Source: an uncultured Alphaproteobacteria bacterium (lineage in GTDB: Bacteria; Pseudomonadota; Alphaproteobacteria; Micropepsales; Micropepsaceae). From it: a stretch of DNA of 6,994 nt. Within the stretch, counting starts at the first letter, position 1. Every line of letters begins with the position of its first letter. The notes under the pieces are model-generated. The model was not told the origin of the DNA. It saw only the letters and a program-made list of their open reading frames with translations, and did no database searches. Location: contig CAIXUE010000123.1 of the NCBI GenBank assembly GCA_903922545.1, positions 1-6,994 on the forward strand, read 5' to 3'. Position numbers and translations under genes: made by a program. Below, one piece after another: positions 1 through 6,810 of the stretch.

Positions 1-382
1 CCCGATCATATTGCAGCTTTTCTTTGGATAACTCGCCGCGAGTAAAACGCGCCTCGTTCTCCTTCATCAGCCCTCTTGCACAAACCTCAAATCCACTGCT
101 CCGTGTCAGCGGCAGCTTGTTCATTTTTTTGTGTTTGATCTCAGCGAAGAATGTCTTCGCGGCCATCAATGCTTCACGCTTCTCAGTGACTTTGAGACTG
201 CGACGAGCAATCTTTCCGCCTTCAAAGAACCGCGCATACCAGTATGGCGATGCAAGCATCTTGTAGATCGTGAGCGTTCCATAGCCTGCCACTTTCTGAA
301 GTGTGCCAGGCTCAGGCAAAGTGCGTTCACGAACTGCCGTGTTGACGCGACTCTTTGCGGATGTTCCGTGAGCTACGCTCAT
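1..382 (-). CDS. Tyrosine-type phage/island integrase, N-terminal part (gene runs off the left edge)
   Basis: Reading the minus strand from an ATG at 382 gives 127 uninterrupted codons that continue past base 1, so only the N-terminal part is visible. Residues about 40-72 (YKMLASPYWYARF, then GGKIARRSLKVTEKREAL) match the N-terminal pattern of many phage and genomic-island integrases: a short strand segment of the form 'sPyWyaRf...GkriRrSLkt' followed by a helix with 'eA'. Residues about 98-127 (GFEVCARGLMKENEARFTRG and on) look like the start of the SAM-like core-binding domain. The catalytic R-H-R-Y domain would lie beyond the window, so activity cannot be judged. An in-frame stop lies upstream at 404-406; the nearby ATG at 387 is out of frame and closes at once. 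No good ribosome-binding site precedes the start. The gene is adjacent to a broken tRNA-Thr gene, the usual place for such an integrase, and in these enzymes the expected role is integration and excision of the element at that tRNA. The family call is from sequence pattern only. Confidence 0.75.
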   Translation of the reverse strand, partial: MSVAHGTSAKSRVNTAVRERTLPEPGTLQKVAGYGTLTIYKMLASPYWYARFFEGGKIARRSLKVTEKREALMAAKTFFAEIKHKKMNKLPLTRSSGFEVCARGLMKENEARFTRGELSKEKLQYDR

Positions 383-387
383 CGCAT

Positions 388-413
388 TGTTGTATAGGAA
401 TTCCTATACAACA
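388..413. promoter_or_regulatory. Perfect 26-bp palindrome, probable operator at the integrase start
   Basis: The half-site TGTTGTATAGGAA (388-400) is followed directly by its exact reverse complement (401-413), with no spacer. It ends five bases before the integrase ATG (382). On the minus strand it contains TATACA (396-391), which could be a -10 box, with TTGCTG (417-412) as a possible -35 at a short 15-bp spacing. A dimeric repressor or excisionase binding here would cover the promoter, and the RNA could also fold into a strong hairpin hiding the translation start. The perfect symmetry is seen directly; the operator role is inferred from symmetry and position. Confidence 0.6.
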
Positions 414-434
414 GCAATTTTCAGAAGTTGCTGT
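411..434. repeat. Short inverted repeat next to the palindrome
   Basis: ACAGCAA (411-417) and TTGCTGT (428-434) are exact inverted copies separated by ten bases. The left arm shares three bases with the 26-bp palindrome. It lies between the integrase start and the tRNA junction, where tyrosine integrases and their directionality factors commonly have arm-type or accessory binding sites. That role is inference; a 7-bp repeat in AT-rich DNA can also arise by chance. Confidence 0.35.
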
Positions 435-463
435 AATCACTAAATTATTGGTGCTGAAATGAT

Positions 464-514
464 TGCCGCCAACACATTACGAATGATGTGCTCTACCGGC
501 TGAGCTAAGGCGGC
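464..514 (-). pseudogene. tRNA-Thr (anticodon CGU) remnant: intact 5' half, variable loop and T arm missing
   Basis: On the minus strand from 514 the sequence reads as a normal tRNA 5' half: acceptor strand GCCGCCT (514-508), TA, D-stem GCTC (505-502), D-loop with GG (501-494), D-stem GAGC (493-490), a linker A, anticodon stem CATCA (488-484) and loop TTCGTAA (483-477) with anticodon CGU, threonine. The expected partner strand TGATG is replaced by TGTGT (476-472), and only two of five pairs survive. No variable loop or T arm follows. GGCGGC (470-465) can pair with the 5' acceptor strand and is followed by A, as if the middle of the 3' half had been deleted; alternatively this is chance and an element was inserted at the anticodon loop. 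A 50-nt product without a T arm is unlikely to work in translation. ACG codons could still be read by a tRNA-Thr(UGU), so loss would be tolerable. Confidence 0.7.
473..490. other. Candidate integrase attachment junction at the tRNA-Thr anticodon loop
   Basis: On the minus strand CACATCATTCGTAATGTG spans the anticodon stem-loop of the tRNA remnant. It has 5-bp inverted arms (CACAT and ATGTG) around an 8-bp centre, the layout expected for a tyrosine-integrase core site, and anticodon stem-loops are a known target class for these enzymes. tRNA identity is clear on the high-coordinate side and is lost from about 475 downward, toward the integrase gene. The crossover position is inferred from that loss of tRNA structure; the other end of the element is outside the window. 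Confidence 0.5.
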
Positions 515-554
515 CAAGTTTTTGAAATAGCGCAATTATCCGGCGGAAGCAACT

Positions 555-2939
555 TCAGGATTTTTCGCCGTTAACCGCAAAGCTTTGCGGGGCCAATCCC
601 TGCTGAAACCTGTCCCACATCGCGGCAAAGGCTGCTTCCAGATTGCGCCTGTAGCGATCCGTGTCGAACAGGGCCGCGGTGCCGCGCTGCGCCTCCAGCT
701 TGCGCCGAACCTCCGCCAGCCGCGCCGGATCAGCGGCCAGACTCAGAATCAAAGCTTCGTAAGCCTCAAGACTGTCGGTCACCAACTCGGGCATGTTCAT
801 CGCATACAGCAGACTGGCCGCGACCCGCCCGGCAAAGGCATCGCCCAGGCATGTCACCATCGGCACGCCCATCCACAAGGCATCGCTGGTGGTGGTGTGG
901 GCGTTGTAGGGCAGCGTATCAATGCACAAATCCGCCAGCTTCAGCCGCGCCATATGCTTTTCCTGCGAGGTTGAGAGCGCGAAAACCAGCCGGCTTTCCG
1001 CCACGCCATGTGCCACTGCCTCGCGCCGCAGATTGGCCGAACAGATGCTGTTATTTTCCAGCAGCCACAGCACGCTTCCCGGAACCAGCCGCAGGATCCG
1101 CATCCAGACCGCAAAGATGGCCGGCGTCAGCTTGTAGAGCTGGTTGAAATCGCAAAACACAAAGGCTTCTTCCGGCAGCCCGCATTCGGCGCGGCTGGGA
1201 ATTTCCGACGGCATCTCCAGCCCGCCATCGGTGGGCCAATAGGTATCTGGCAATTGCGCCACCGCTTCGGTGTAAAAGCGCCGGTCCTGTTCGGGAATGA
1301 CCACGCCATCGCCGATCACATAGTCCATATACGGCGCGCCCACCGTGCTGGGAAAACCCAGCAGTTCCACCTGTAGCGGCGCGGGCTTGCGCGCCAGCGC
1401 GCCCATGCGGTGATCGCGGGTATGGCCGTGCATATCCACCAGAATGTCGATCCCCTCGGCATGGATTTTTTCCGCCAGCGCGTCATCGGCCAGTCGCGAT
1501 ACATCCAGGAATTTGTCGAACGCTGCGGCAAAGCGTTTGCGGATGGGGCTTTCCTCTTTGCCATTCAGATCAAAAGCGATGACCTGGAATTTCGATTTGT
1601 CATGGCGTTCAATCAGCCCCGCCATCAGAAAGCCGGTGGGATGCACCCGGAAATTGCCGCACAGATAACCCAGCCGGATTTTCCCGGGCGCGCGACTTTT
1701 ATGTACCCAAGGCGAAGGCAGCGGCGGGTAAATATGATCGGTATAAATGCGCGAACAGGCCTGCACCGCGGCCGGCGAATCCGATATCGCCAGGAAATAC
1801 AAAGGCTGGATGACCCGCTTGCCGGCACGCACACCGGCGTCAATCGCGGCGATCGCTTCGCCGCAGCCCCGCCAGTCAGCCGCCTGCATCTTCAGGTGCA
1901 GCAGATCGCCCCGCAAATAGGGATGTTCCGGATCGGCTTTCAGGGCGCTCTCCAAATCGCGTATACCGGCGGCCAGATCACGCTTCACCGCCCATAGCAG
2001 ATTGCCCCGCCGGTACAGGGCATCGGCATAATCCGGCTGCAGCGCCAGCGCCTGGTCAAAACTCGCCAGCGCTTCATCCATGCGGCCCATGTCACTTAAC
2101 ACCGCGCCCCGGCTTTTCCAGGCCCGCGCATCCGAAGGCGTCAGCGCCAATATTTTTTCAACCCCCGCCAGGGCTTCGGGCAGCCGCCGCAAATGGGTGA
2201 GAATGTCTGACCGGTTGGCCAGCGCCTCGGCATAATCGGGGTTGATCGCCAGCGCCTTGTCATAGCTCGTCAGGGCTTCATCCAACCGCCCCAATGTCTG
2301 CAGCAGAACGCCCCGGTTCATCCGGGCCTGCGCATAATCCAGGGCCATGACCAGCGCCTTGTCATAAGCCCCAAGCGCCTGATCCGTCCGGCCCAGCGCC
2401 TGCAAAACAATGCCCAGACTGTTCCAGACTTCGGCAAATTCAGTTGTGATCGCCAAAGACCGTTCCACCGATTCCAGCGCCTCTTCCGCGCGGTCCATCT
2501 CGAGCAGAAGCGTGCCGCGATTGGCCCAGGCCGCCGCGTCGCCCGGCGCCAGATCAAGCGCCTTGTCGTAACTGGCAAGCGCCTCTTCCGGGCGCTTGAG
2601 GTTCGCCAGTGTCACGCCCCGGTTAAACCAGGCATCGGCAAAATCCGGAGTCAGTTTCAGGGCATGGTCATAGCTTGCCAGCGCATCATCAAAGCGCGCA
2701 AGCGCCTGCAGGATATTGCCCTGGCTGGCAAACGCATTGGGATTGGCATCCAGCGCTAGGCTGGCGGCAATGAACTCCAGCGCTTCGGCAGGGCGGCCCT
2801 GCTGATAGCGGATAATGCCCAGAAAATAACGCGCGGCGGCATTGCCCAGCTCAACCTTGGCGATCTCAAGATAAAGCTGTTCGGCTTCCGCCAAACGCCC
2901 CATACGCAGAAATTGCAGCGCGTCTTCCTCGGCTGTCAC
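555..2939 (-). CDS. TPR-repeat O-linked GlcNAc transferase-like protein (SPINDLY / GT41 family)
   Basis: This 794-residue protein has no signal peptide or membrane segment and is probably cytosolic. Residues about 1-340 are roughly ten tetratricopeptide repeats with a regular 34-residue period (for example DAWFNRGVTLANLKRPEEAL), a protein-binding superhelix. Residues about 345-785 form the GT41 catalytic region. It contains HPTGFLMAGL, whose His433 corresponds to a conserved active-site histidine of OGT; DILVDMHGHT; the block LLGFPSTVGAPYMDYVIGD; FNQLYK with Lys603, matching the nucleotide-sugar-binding lysine of OGT; and DTLPYNAHTTTSDALWMGVP with the conserved HTT at 691-693. By family, such enzymes transfer GlcNAc or another sugar from a nucleotide donor to Ser/Thr of target proteins, chosen by the TPR part. 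The bacterial substrate is unknown here; flagellin is one possibility, because TPR-glycosyltransferases such as Caulobacter FlmG modify flagellin. The start is GTG at 2939; its GTGA overlaps the xerC stop, and the first TPR helix begins at once, so a later ATG would truncate it. It is the last gene of a tal-xerC-GT41 cluster. Confidence 0.9.
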   Translation of the reverse strand: MTAEEDALQFLRMGRLAEAEQLYLEIAKVELGNAAARYFLGIIRYQQGRPAEALEFIAASLALDANPNAFASQGNILQALARFDDALASYDHALKLTPDFADAWFNRGVTLANLKRPEEALASYDKALDLAPGDAAAWANRGTLLLEMDRAEEALESVERSLAITTEFAEVWNSLGIVLQALGRTDQALGAYDKALVMALDYAQARMNRGVLLQTLGRLDEALTSYDKALAINPDYAEALANRSDILTHLRRLPEALAGVEKILALTPSDARAWKSRGAVLSDMGRMDEALASFDQALALQPDYADALYRRGNLLWAVKRDLAAGIRDLESALKADPEHPYLRGDLLHLKMQAADWRGCGEAIAAIDAGVRAGKRVIQPLYFLAISDSPAAVQACSRIYTDHIYPPLPSPWVHKSRAPGKIRLGYLCGNFRVHPTGFLMAGLIERHDKSKFQVIAFDLNGKEESPIRKRFAAAFDKFLDVSRLADDALAEKIHAEGIDILVDMHGHTRDHRMGALARKPAPLQVELLGFPSTVGAPYMDYVIGDGVVIPEQDRRFYTEAVAQLPDTYWPTDGGLEMPSEIPSRAECGLPEEAFVFCDFNQLYKLTPAIFAVWMRILRLVPGSVLWLLENNSICSANLRREAVAHGVAESRLVFALSTSQEKHMARLKLADLCIDTLPYNAHTTTSDALWMGVPMVTCLGDAFAGRVAASLLYAMNMPELVTDSLEAYEALILSLAADPARLAEVRRKLEAQRGTAALFDTDRYRRNLEAAFAAMWDRFQQGLAPQSFAVNGEKS
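1926..2750 (-). repeat. 102-bp-period tandem repeat encoding the TPR units
   Basis: The DNA for residues about 64-338 of the GT41 protein repeats every 102 bases, one 34-residue TPR per unit. The plus-strand motif GCGCCTTGTCATA occurs at 2252 and 2354, and with one change (GCGCCTTGTCGTA) at 2558, spaced 102 and 204 bases apart. Codons for the 'ASYDKAL' helix are the best preserved part. The units have otherwise diverged, so this is a coding repeat and not a recent microsatellite-like expansion, though unequal exchange could change the unit number. Confidence 0.7.
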
Positions 2940-3853
2940 GAAGCACGCCCGCGCGGATGCGCGTTCTTATAAGTCTCCAGCAAGGCGCGATTTTCAATGG
3001 CGGTATAGGTCTGGGTGGTGGAAAGCGAAGCATGGCCCAGCAATTCCTGCACACTGCGCAAATCCGCGCCCCCGGCCAAAATATGCGTGGCAAAAGAATG
3101 GCGCAGCGCATGCGGCGTTGCCCGTTCCGAAAGACCCAGCCGTCCCCGCAGCCGCTGCATCAGGCTTTGCGCCTCACGCGGGCTCATCGGCTTGCCCCGG
3201 CGGGATAAGAACAGCGCCGTACCCGCCGCGCCGCTGAACGGGATCTGGTCGGCATAAAACTGCACCGCTTCGCGCAGCAGCGGCAGCACCGGCACCATGC
3301 GCTCCTTGCGGCCTTTGCCCAGAATAGTGATCGTTTCGCCCAGGGGAACATCACCCCGCTTGAGCGACAGCGCCTCGGAAATGCGCAGGCCCGCGCCATA
3401 CAAAAGCGTGATCAGGGCGGCATCGCGCGCCGCCAGCCATTCGATTTTCTGGTCCCCGGCTTCTTCGATCACCCGCACCGCTTCATCTTCTGTCAAAGGG
3501 CGCGGCAAGCGGCGCTTCAGGCGCGGGGTGCGAATGGCACGGGGCGCGGCATTTTCCAGAATGCCTTCCCGCGCCAGATAGCGGTAAAAACTTCTGATCC
3601 CCGCCAGCGCGCGCTGCACCCCGCCGCCGCTTAACCCCTCGCCGCGCCGCGCCGCTATAAAAGCGCGGATATCACTGGTCTTGAGGGTGGCCAGCTGCTT
3701 TTCATTCACCGCCATGCCCAGATGGCCGCGCTGAAAAGCCAGGAAGCGCGAAACATCATCGCCATAGGCGCGCAGGGTGTTGGGGCTGGCGCGGCGCTCA
3801 TGGCGCAGCCAGTCCTGCCAATCCTTCTGCAAACTTTCCGCCGCCCGCCCCAT
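2936..3853 (-). CDS. xerC: Tyrosine recombinase XerC (chromosome dimer resolution)
   Basis: XerC acts with XerD at the dif site to resolve chromosome dimers to monomers at cell division. From the ATG at 3853 the protein has 305 residues, normal for Xer recombinases. In the numbering of the longer TTG-start form (TTG at 3862, 308 residues), a SAM-like core-binding domain covers about 10-100 (LRHERRASPNTLRAYGDDVSRFLAF) and the catalytic domain about 120-300. All active-site residues are visible: Arg160 in GAGLRISEAL, Lys183 in GKGRKERMVPV, His251 and Arg254 in HALRHSFATH, His277 in LLGHASLSTT and the nucleophile Tyr286 in TQTYTAIEN. The H-R-H-Y spacing equals that of E. coli XerD. The ending YKNAHPR is typical of XerC. 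The start is uncertain: TTG at 3862 lies one base after the tal stop, ATG at 3853 ten bases after it, and neither has a well-spaced ribosome-binding site. XerC is favoured over XerD from the PriA/Tal neighbourhood. The stop overlaps the GT41 start. Confidence 0.9.
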   Translation of the reverse strand: MGRAAESLQKDWQDWLRHERRASPNTLRAYGDDVSRFLAFQRGHLGMAVNEKQLATLKTSDIRAFIAARRGEGLSGGGVQRALAGIRSFYRYLAREGILENAAPRAIRTPRLKRRLPRPLTEDEAVRVIEEAGDQKIEWLAARDAALITLLYGAGLRISEALSLKRGDVPLGETITILGKGRKERMVPVLPLLREAVQFYADQIPFSGAAGTALFLSRRGKPMSPREAQSLMQRLRGRLGLSERATPHALRHSFATHILAGGADLRSVQELLGHASLSTTQTYTAIENRALLETYKNAHPRGRAS

Positions 3854-3863
3854 GGCCTTCAAA

Positions 3864-4520
3864 TCAGGTCTTGATGGTCACATGCGCTTTTTTGGCGTCG
3901 GCGATGAAGGCGGCCAGGCCCTTGTCGGTCAAAGGATGGTTCATCAGCTTGCTGAAAATCTCGGTGGGAATGGTGGCGACATCGGCCCCGGCCAAGGCCG
4001 CTTCGCGCACATGGCTGACGCTGCGGATGGACGCGGCCAGGATTTCGGTCTTGAAGCCGTAATTGTCATAGACCGCGCGGATATCGCGGATCAGCGCCAT
4101 GCCGTCTTCGCCGATATCATCCACCCGCCCGACAAAGGGCGAGATAAAGGTTGCGCCGGCTTTTGCCGCCAGCATCGCCTGCACCGGCGAAAAGCACAGC
4201 GTGACATTGACCATCAATCCTTCATCGCTGAGCGCCCGGCAGGCTTTGAGCCCATCCCAGGTGCTGGGCACTTTGACGGTGATGTTCTTGGCGATTTTGG
4301 AAACCGCCTTGCCTTCCTTCATCATGCCCTTGAAGTCGGTGGAAAGAACTTCGGCGCTGACCGAGCCTTTGACGATGCCGCAAATCTGCTTCAGCGACTT
4401 GACGTAATCCTGTCCCGTCTTGGCGGCCAATGAGGGGTTGGTGGTGACGCCGTCCACCAGCCCGCTGGCGGCATATTCGCGGATTTCCGCCACATCGGCG
4501 GTATCAAGAAATATTTTCAT
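3864..4520 (-). CDS. tal: Small transaldolase (TalC/FSA-type, Tal subfamily 3)
   Basis: This cytosolic class I aldolase-type enzyme of the non-oxidative pentose phosphate pathway moves a dihydroxyacetone unit between sugar phosphates. The 218 residues from ATG 4520 (MKIFLDTAD) match the short transaldolase/fructose-6-phosphate aldolase family. Visible motifs are [12 protein letters not shown] near the N-terminus, the Schiff-base lysine in [11 protein letters not shown] (residue 83), [26 protein letters not shown] in the middle, and ILAASIRS toward the end. Two specificity positions point to transaldolase and not F6P aldolase: Glu in AEVLS where E. coli FSA has Gln59, and Phe in SPFVGR where FSA has Tyr131. 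The start at 4520 is preferred to the GTG at 4529 because AAAGG lies at a usable distance of about 11 bases upstream and family members begin at this Met. It is the first gene of the minus-strand cluster and is divergent from priA. Confidence 0.93.
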   Translation of the reverse strand: MKIFLDTADVAEIREYAASGLVDGVTTNPSLAAKTGQDYVKSLKQICGIVKGSVSAEVLSTDFKGMMKEGKAVSKIAKNITVKVPSTWDGLKACRALSDEGLMVNVTLCFSPVQAMLAAKAGATFISPFVGRVDDIGEDGMALIRDIRAVYDNYGFKTEILAASIRSVSHVREAALAGADVATIPTEIFSKLMNHPLTDKGLAAFIADAKKAHVTIKT

Positions 4521-4575
4521 TGGAAGCACGACCTTTCGGTTGACGGCTCGGCGTTGGCGGGGCGAACACTATCCC
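4521..4575. promoter_or_regulatory. Divergent intergenic region between tal and priA
   Basis: This 55-bp gap must hold the promoters of both the leftward tal-xerC-GT41 cluster and rightward priA, unless they lie inside the genes. On the plus strand TTGACG (4540-4545) resembles a -35 box, but no convincing -10 follows: the best, CACTAT at 4567-4572, is 21 bases away. On the minus strand AAAGG, just upstream of 4529, is the likely tal ribosome-binding site. No clear operator repeat is seen. Confidence 0.3.
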
Positions 4576-6798
4576 ATGAGACCGGCTCGTATGAAGCCCG
4601 AACCAGTGATTCTGGCGCCCCAGGAACGCGCCGGTATCCTGCTGCCTTTGCCGCTGGCTGGCGCCTATGATTACAAGCTGCCTCGGGGCGTAAACGCCGC
4701 CCGGGGCGCCGTGGTTGCCGCGCCCCTGGGAAACCGCGAAACGCTAGGCGTGATCTGGGGCGCCGCCGAAGGCACGGTGGGCGACAACCGGCTGAAAGAG
4801 GCGCAGCCGCTGGACGGCGCGCCCTGTCTGCCCGCCGGTCTGTGCGATTTCATCGATTGGGTGGCCGATTACACCCTCAATCCGCCCGGGGCGATTCTGG
4901 CCATGGCGCTGCGTTCCCGTAGCGCGTTTGAGCCGGAAGCGCTGCGCACCGCCTATGTCAAAGCCAATGTGACACCGGCGAAGTTGACCGAGGCGCGCAA
5001 GCGCGTGCTGGCGGTGGCGGAAGACGGCCTGGCGCGCAGCGTTTCGGGCTTGGCGGAAGACGCCAATGTTTCCCCAGCCGTGGTGCGCGGGTTGATCGCG
5101 GCCGGCGCGCTGGCGCCCACGTCGCTGCCGGAATTTGCGCCTTTCGCGGCCCCCGATGCCGCTTTCACCGCGCCCAGACTGAATGACGATCAGGCCAAGG
5201 CGGCGACGCATTTGCGCGCCGCTGTAACAGACGAGAAATTCTCCACCCATCTGCTGGATGGCGTCACCGGTTCAGGCAAGACCGAGGTTTATTTTGAAGC
5301 GGTGGCTGAGACACTCGCGCTGGGAAAACAGGTTCTCATCCTGCTCCCCGAAATTGCCCTGACCGTGCAATTTCTGGAACGCTTCGCCGCCCGCTTCGGG
5401 GCGCGCCCCGCCGAATGGCACAGCGATCTTTCCCAGAAAGAACGCCGCCGCACCTGGCGCGCGGTGATGAAGGGTGAGGCGCGGGCGGTGGTGGGGGCGC
5501 GTTCATCGCTGTTCCTGCCTTTTTCCGAACTGGGCCTGATTATCGTGGACGAAGAACATGAACAGGCTTTCAAGCAGCAGGATGGCGCCATCTATCATGC
5601 CCGTGACATGGCGGTGGTGCGGGCGCGCATCGAAAAATGCCCGCTGATCCTTTCCAGCGCCACGCCCTCGCTGGAAACTTTCATCAACGCCGGGGCGGGC
5701 CGCTATTCGCATCTGAAACTGCCGTCGCGCCACGGCGCCGCCGAAATGCCGCAAGTCAAAATCGTGGATCTGCGCCACACGCCTGACGATGACGCAGGTG
5801 CCAAATGGCTGTCCGCGCCGCTGCGCGCCGCCCTCACCGAAACCCTCGCCGCCGGCGAACAGGCGATGCTGTTCCTCAACCGGCGCGGCTATGCCCCGCT
5901 GACGCTGTGCGAAGCCTGCGGTCACAAACTCACCTGTCCCAACTGCTCAAGCTGGCTGGTGGAACATCGCTATAAAAAGCGCCTGGCCTGTCATCAATGC
6001 GGTTATGAAATCGCGGCCCCCCACACTTGCCCCGGTTGCCAGGCGGAAGGCACGCTGATCGCCTGCGGCCCCGGCGTGGAACGGGTGGCGGAAGAATTCG
6101 CGCAGTTTTTCCCCAATGCGCGCTATGCCATCGCTTCGTCCGATACCATGCAGGCGCTGCACACTGGCCCATCGGAAATGCAGGCCACCATACGCGCCAT
6201 GGCCAGGCATGAGATTGATGTGCTGATCGGCACCCAGATTGTCGCCAAGGGCCATCATTTTCCGCAGCTGACTTTGGTGGGCATAATCGATGCCGATCTG
6301 GGCGGTTCTGACGGCGATCTGCGCGCCCGCGAACGCACGTTTCAGTTGCTGCATCAGGTGTCGGGCCGGGCCGGCCGCGCCGAAAAGCCGGGGCTGGTGC
6401 TGATGCAAACCCGCAATCCGCAGGATGCGGTGATGCAGGCTTTGGCCAGCGGCGACCGTGATGCCTTTTATGCCCAGGAAGCCGAATTCCGTTCCCGCGC
6501 CAGCGCACCTCCCTACGGCCGTCTCGCCGCCGTGATCGTGTCGGGCTATGACGGCGAAGCGGTGCGCGAAATTGCCCGCGCGCTGGGAAAATCCGCGCCA
6601 TCCGCCAAGGATGTGAAAGTGTGGGGGCCGACGCCGGCCTTTTACGCCCTGCTGCGCGGCCAGACGCGTGAGCGCCTGTTGCTGCAGGCAGCGAAAAACG
6701 TGGACGTGCAGGCTTACATGCGCGCTTGGCTGGGCCAGGTGAAAGTCCCCGCTGCCATCCGCGTGACCGTGGATGTGGACCCGATCAGCTTTTTTTGA
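4576..6798 (+). CDS. priA: Primosomal protein N' (replication restart helicase PriA)
   Basis: PriA recognises stalled forks and D-loops, unwinds DNA 3' to 5' and starts primosome reloading of the replicative helicase. From the ATG at 4576 the product is 740 residues, close to the 732 of E. coli PriA. The N-terminal DNA-binding region is about 1-180. The helicase core has Walker A GVTGSGKT (229-236), Walker B DEEH (325-328) followed by KQQDGAIYHARD, and SATPSLETF. Eight paired zinc-ligand cysteines follow at 445/448, 454/457, 472/475 and 485/488. Motif V is GTQIVAKGHHFP (about 552-563) and motif VI is QVSGRAGR (594-601). The protein ends in DVDPISFF, like other PriAs. The open frame extends to 4420, but that part is antisense to tal and does not resemble PriA; ATG 4591 (MKPEPV) is an alternative start. 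All motifs are intact, so it should be functional. In many Alphaproteobacteria, as I recall, atpH follows priA; here a repeat array follows instead. Confidence 0.97.
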   Translation: MRPARMKPEPVILAPQERAGILLPLPLAGAYDYKLPRGVNAARGAVVAAPLGNRETLGVIWGAAEGTVGDNRLKEAQPLDGAPCLPAGLCDFIDWVADYTLNPPGAILAMALRSRSAFEPEALRTAYVKANVTPAKLTEARKRVLAVAEDGLARSVSGLAEDANVSPAVVRGLIAAGALAPTSLPEFAPFAAPDAAFTAPRLNDDQAKAATHLRAAVTDEKFSTHLLDGVTGSGKTEVYFEAVAETLALGKQVLILLPEIALTVQFLERFAARFGARPAEWHSDLSQKERRRTWRAVMKGEARAVVGARSSLFLPFSELGLIIVDEEHEQAFKQQDGAIYHARDMAVVRARIEKCPLILSSATPSLETFINAGAGRYSHLKLPSRHGAAEMPQVKIVDLRHTPDDDAGAKWLSAPLRAALTETLAAGEQAMLFLNRRGYAPLTLCEACGHKLTCPNCSSWLVEHRYKKRLACHQCGYEIAAPHTCPGCQAEGTLIACGPGVERVAEEFAQFFPNARYAIASSDTMQALHTGPSEMQATIRAMARHEIDVLIGTQIVAKGHHFPQLTLVGIIDADLGGSDGDLRARERTFQLLHQVSGRAGRAEKPGLVLMQTRNPQDAVMQALASGDRDAFYAQEAEFRSRASAPPYGRLAAVIVSGYDGEAVREIARALGKSAPSAKDVKVWGPTPAFYALLRGQTRERLLLQAAKNVDVQAYMRAWLGQVKVPAAIRVTVDVDPISFF

Positions 6799-6810
6799 TG
6801 CGTTCTTCTT

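Noticed and set aside
24..397. Plus-strand open frames of 80 and 88 codons over the left end
   Set aside because: Their translations resemble no family, they overlap each other in different frames, and the minus strand of the same bases gives a clear integrase N-terminus.
388..413. The palindrome as a dif site for XerC/XerD
   Set aside because: dif sites have a central spacer and a conserved half-site unlike TGTTGTATAGGAA; this one is spacerless and sits at an integrase start.
541..570. Inverted repeat (CGGCGGAA / TTCGCCG) around the GT41 stop as a terminator
   Set aside because: The stem has a bulge and only about seven pairs, and no T-run follows in the direction of transcription.
1410..1997. 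Long plus-strand open frame (195 codons) inside the GT41 gene
   Set aside because: It is a shadow of a high-GC coding strand; the opposite strand carries the fully recognisable GT41 motifs.
4420..4575. Upstream extension of the priA frame (52 extra codons)
   Set aside because: It is antisense to the conserved tal N-terminus, has no PriA-like sequence, and the product from 4576 or 4591 already has the normal family length.
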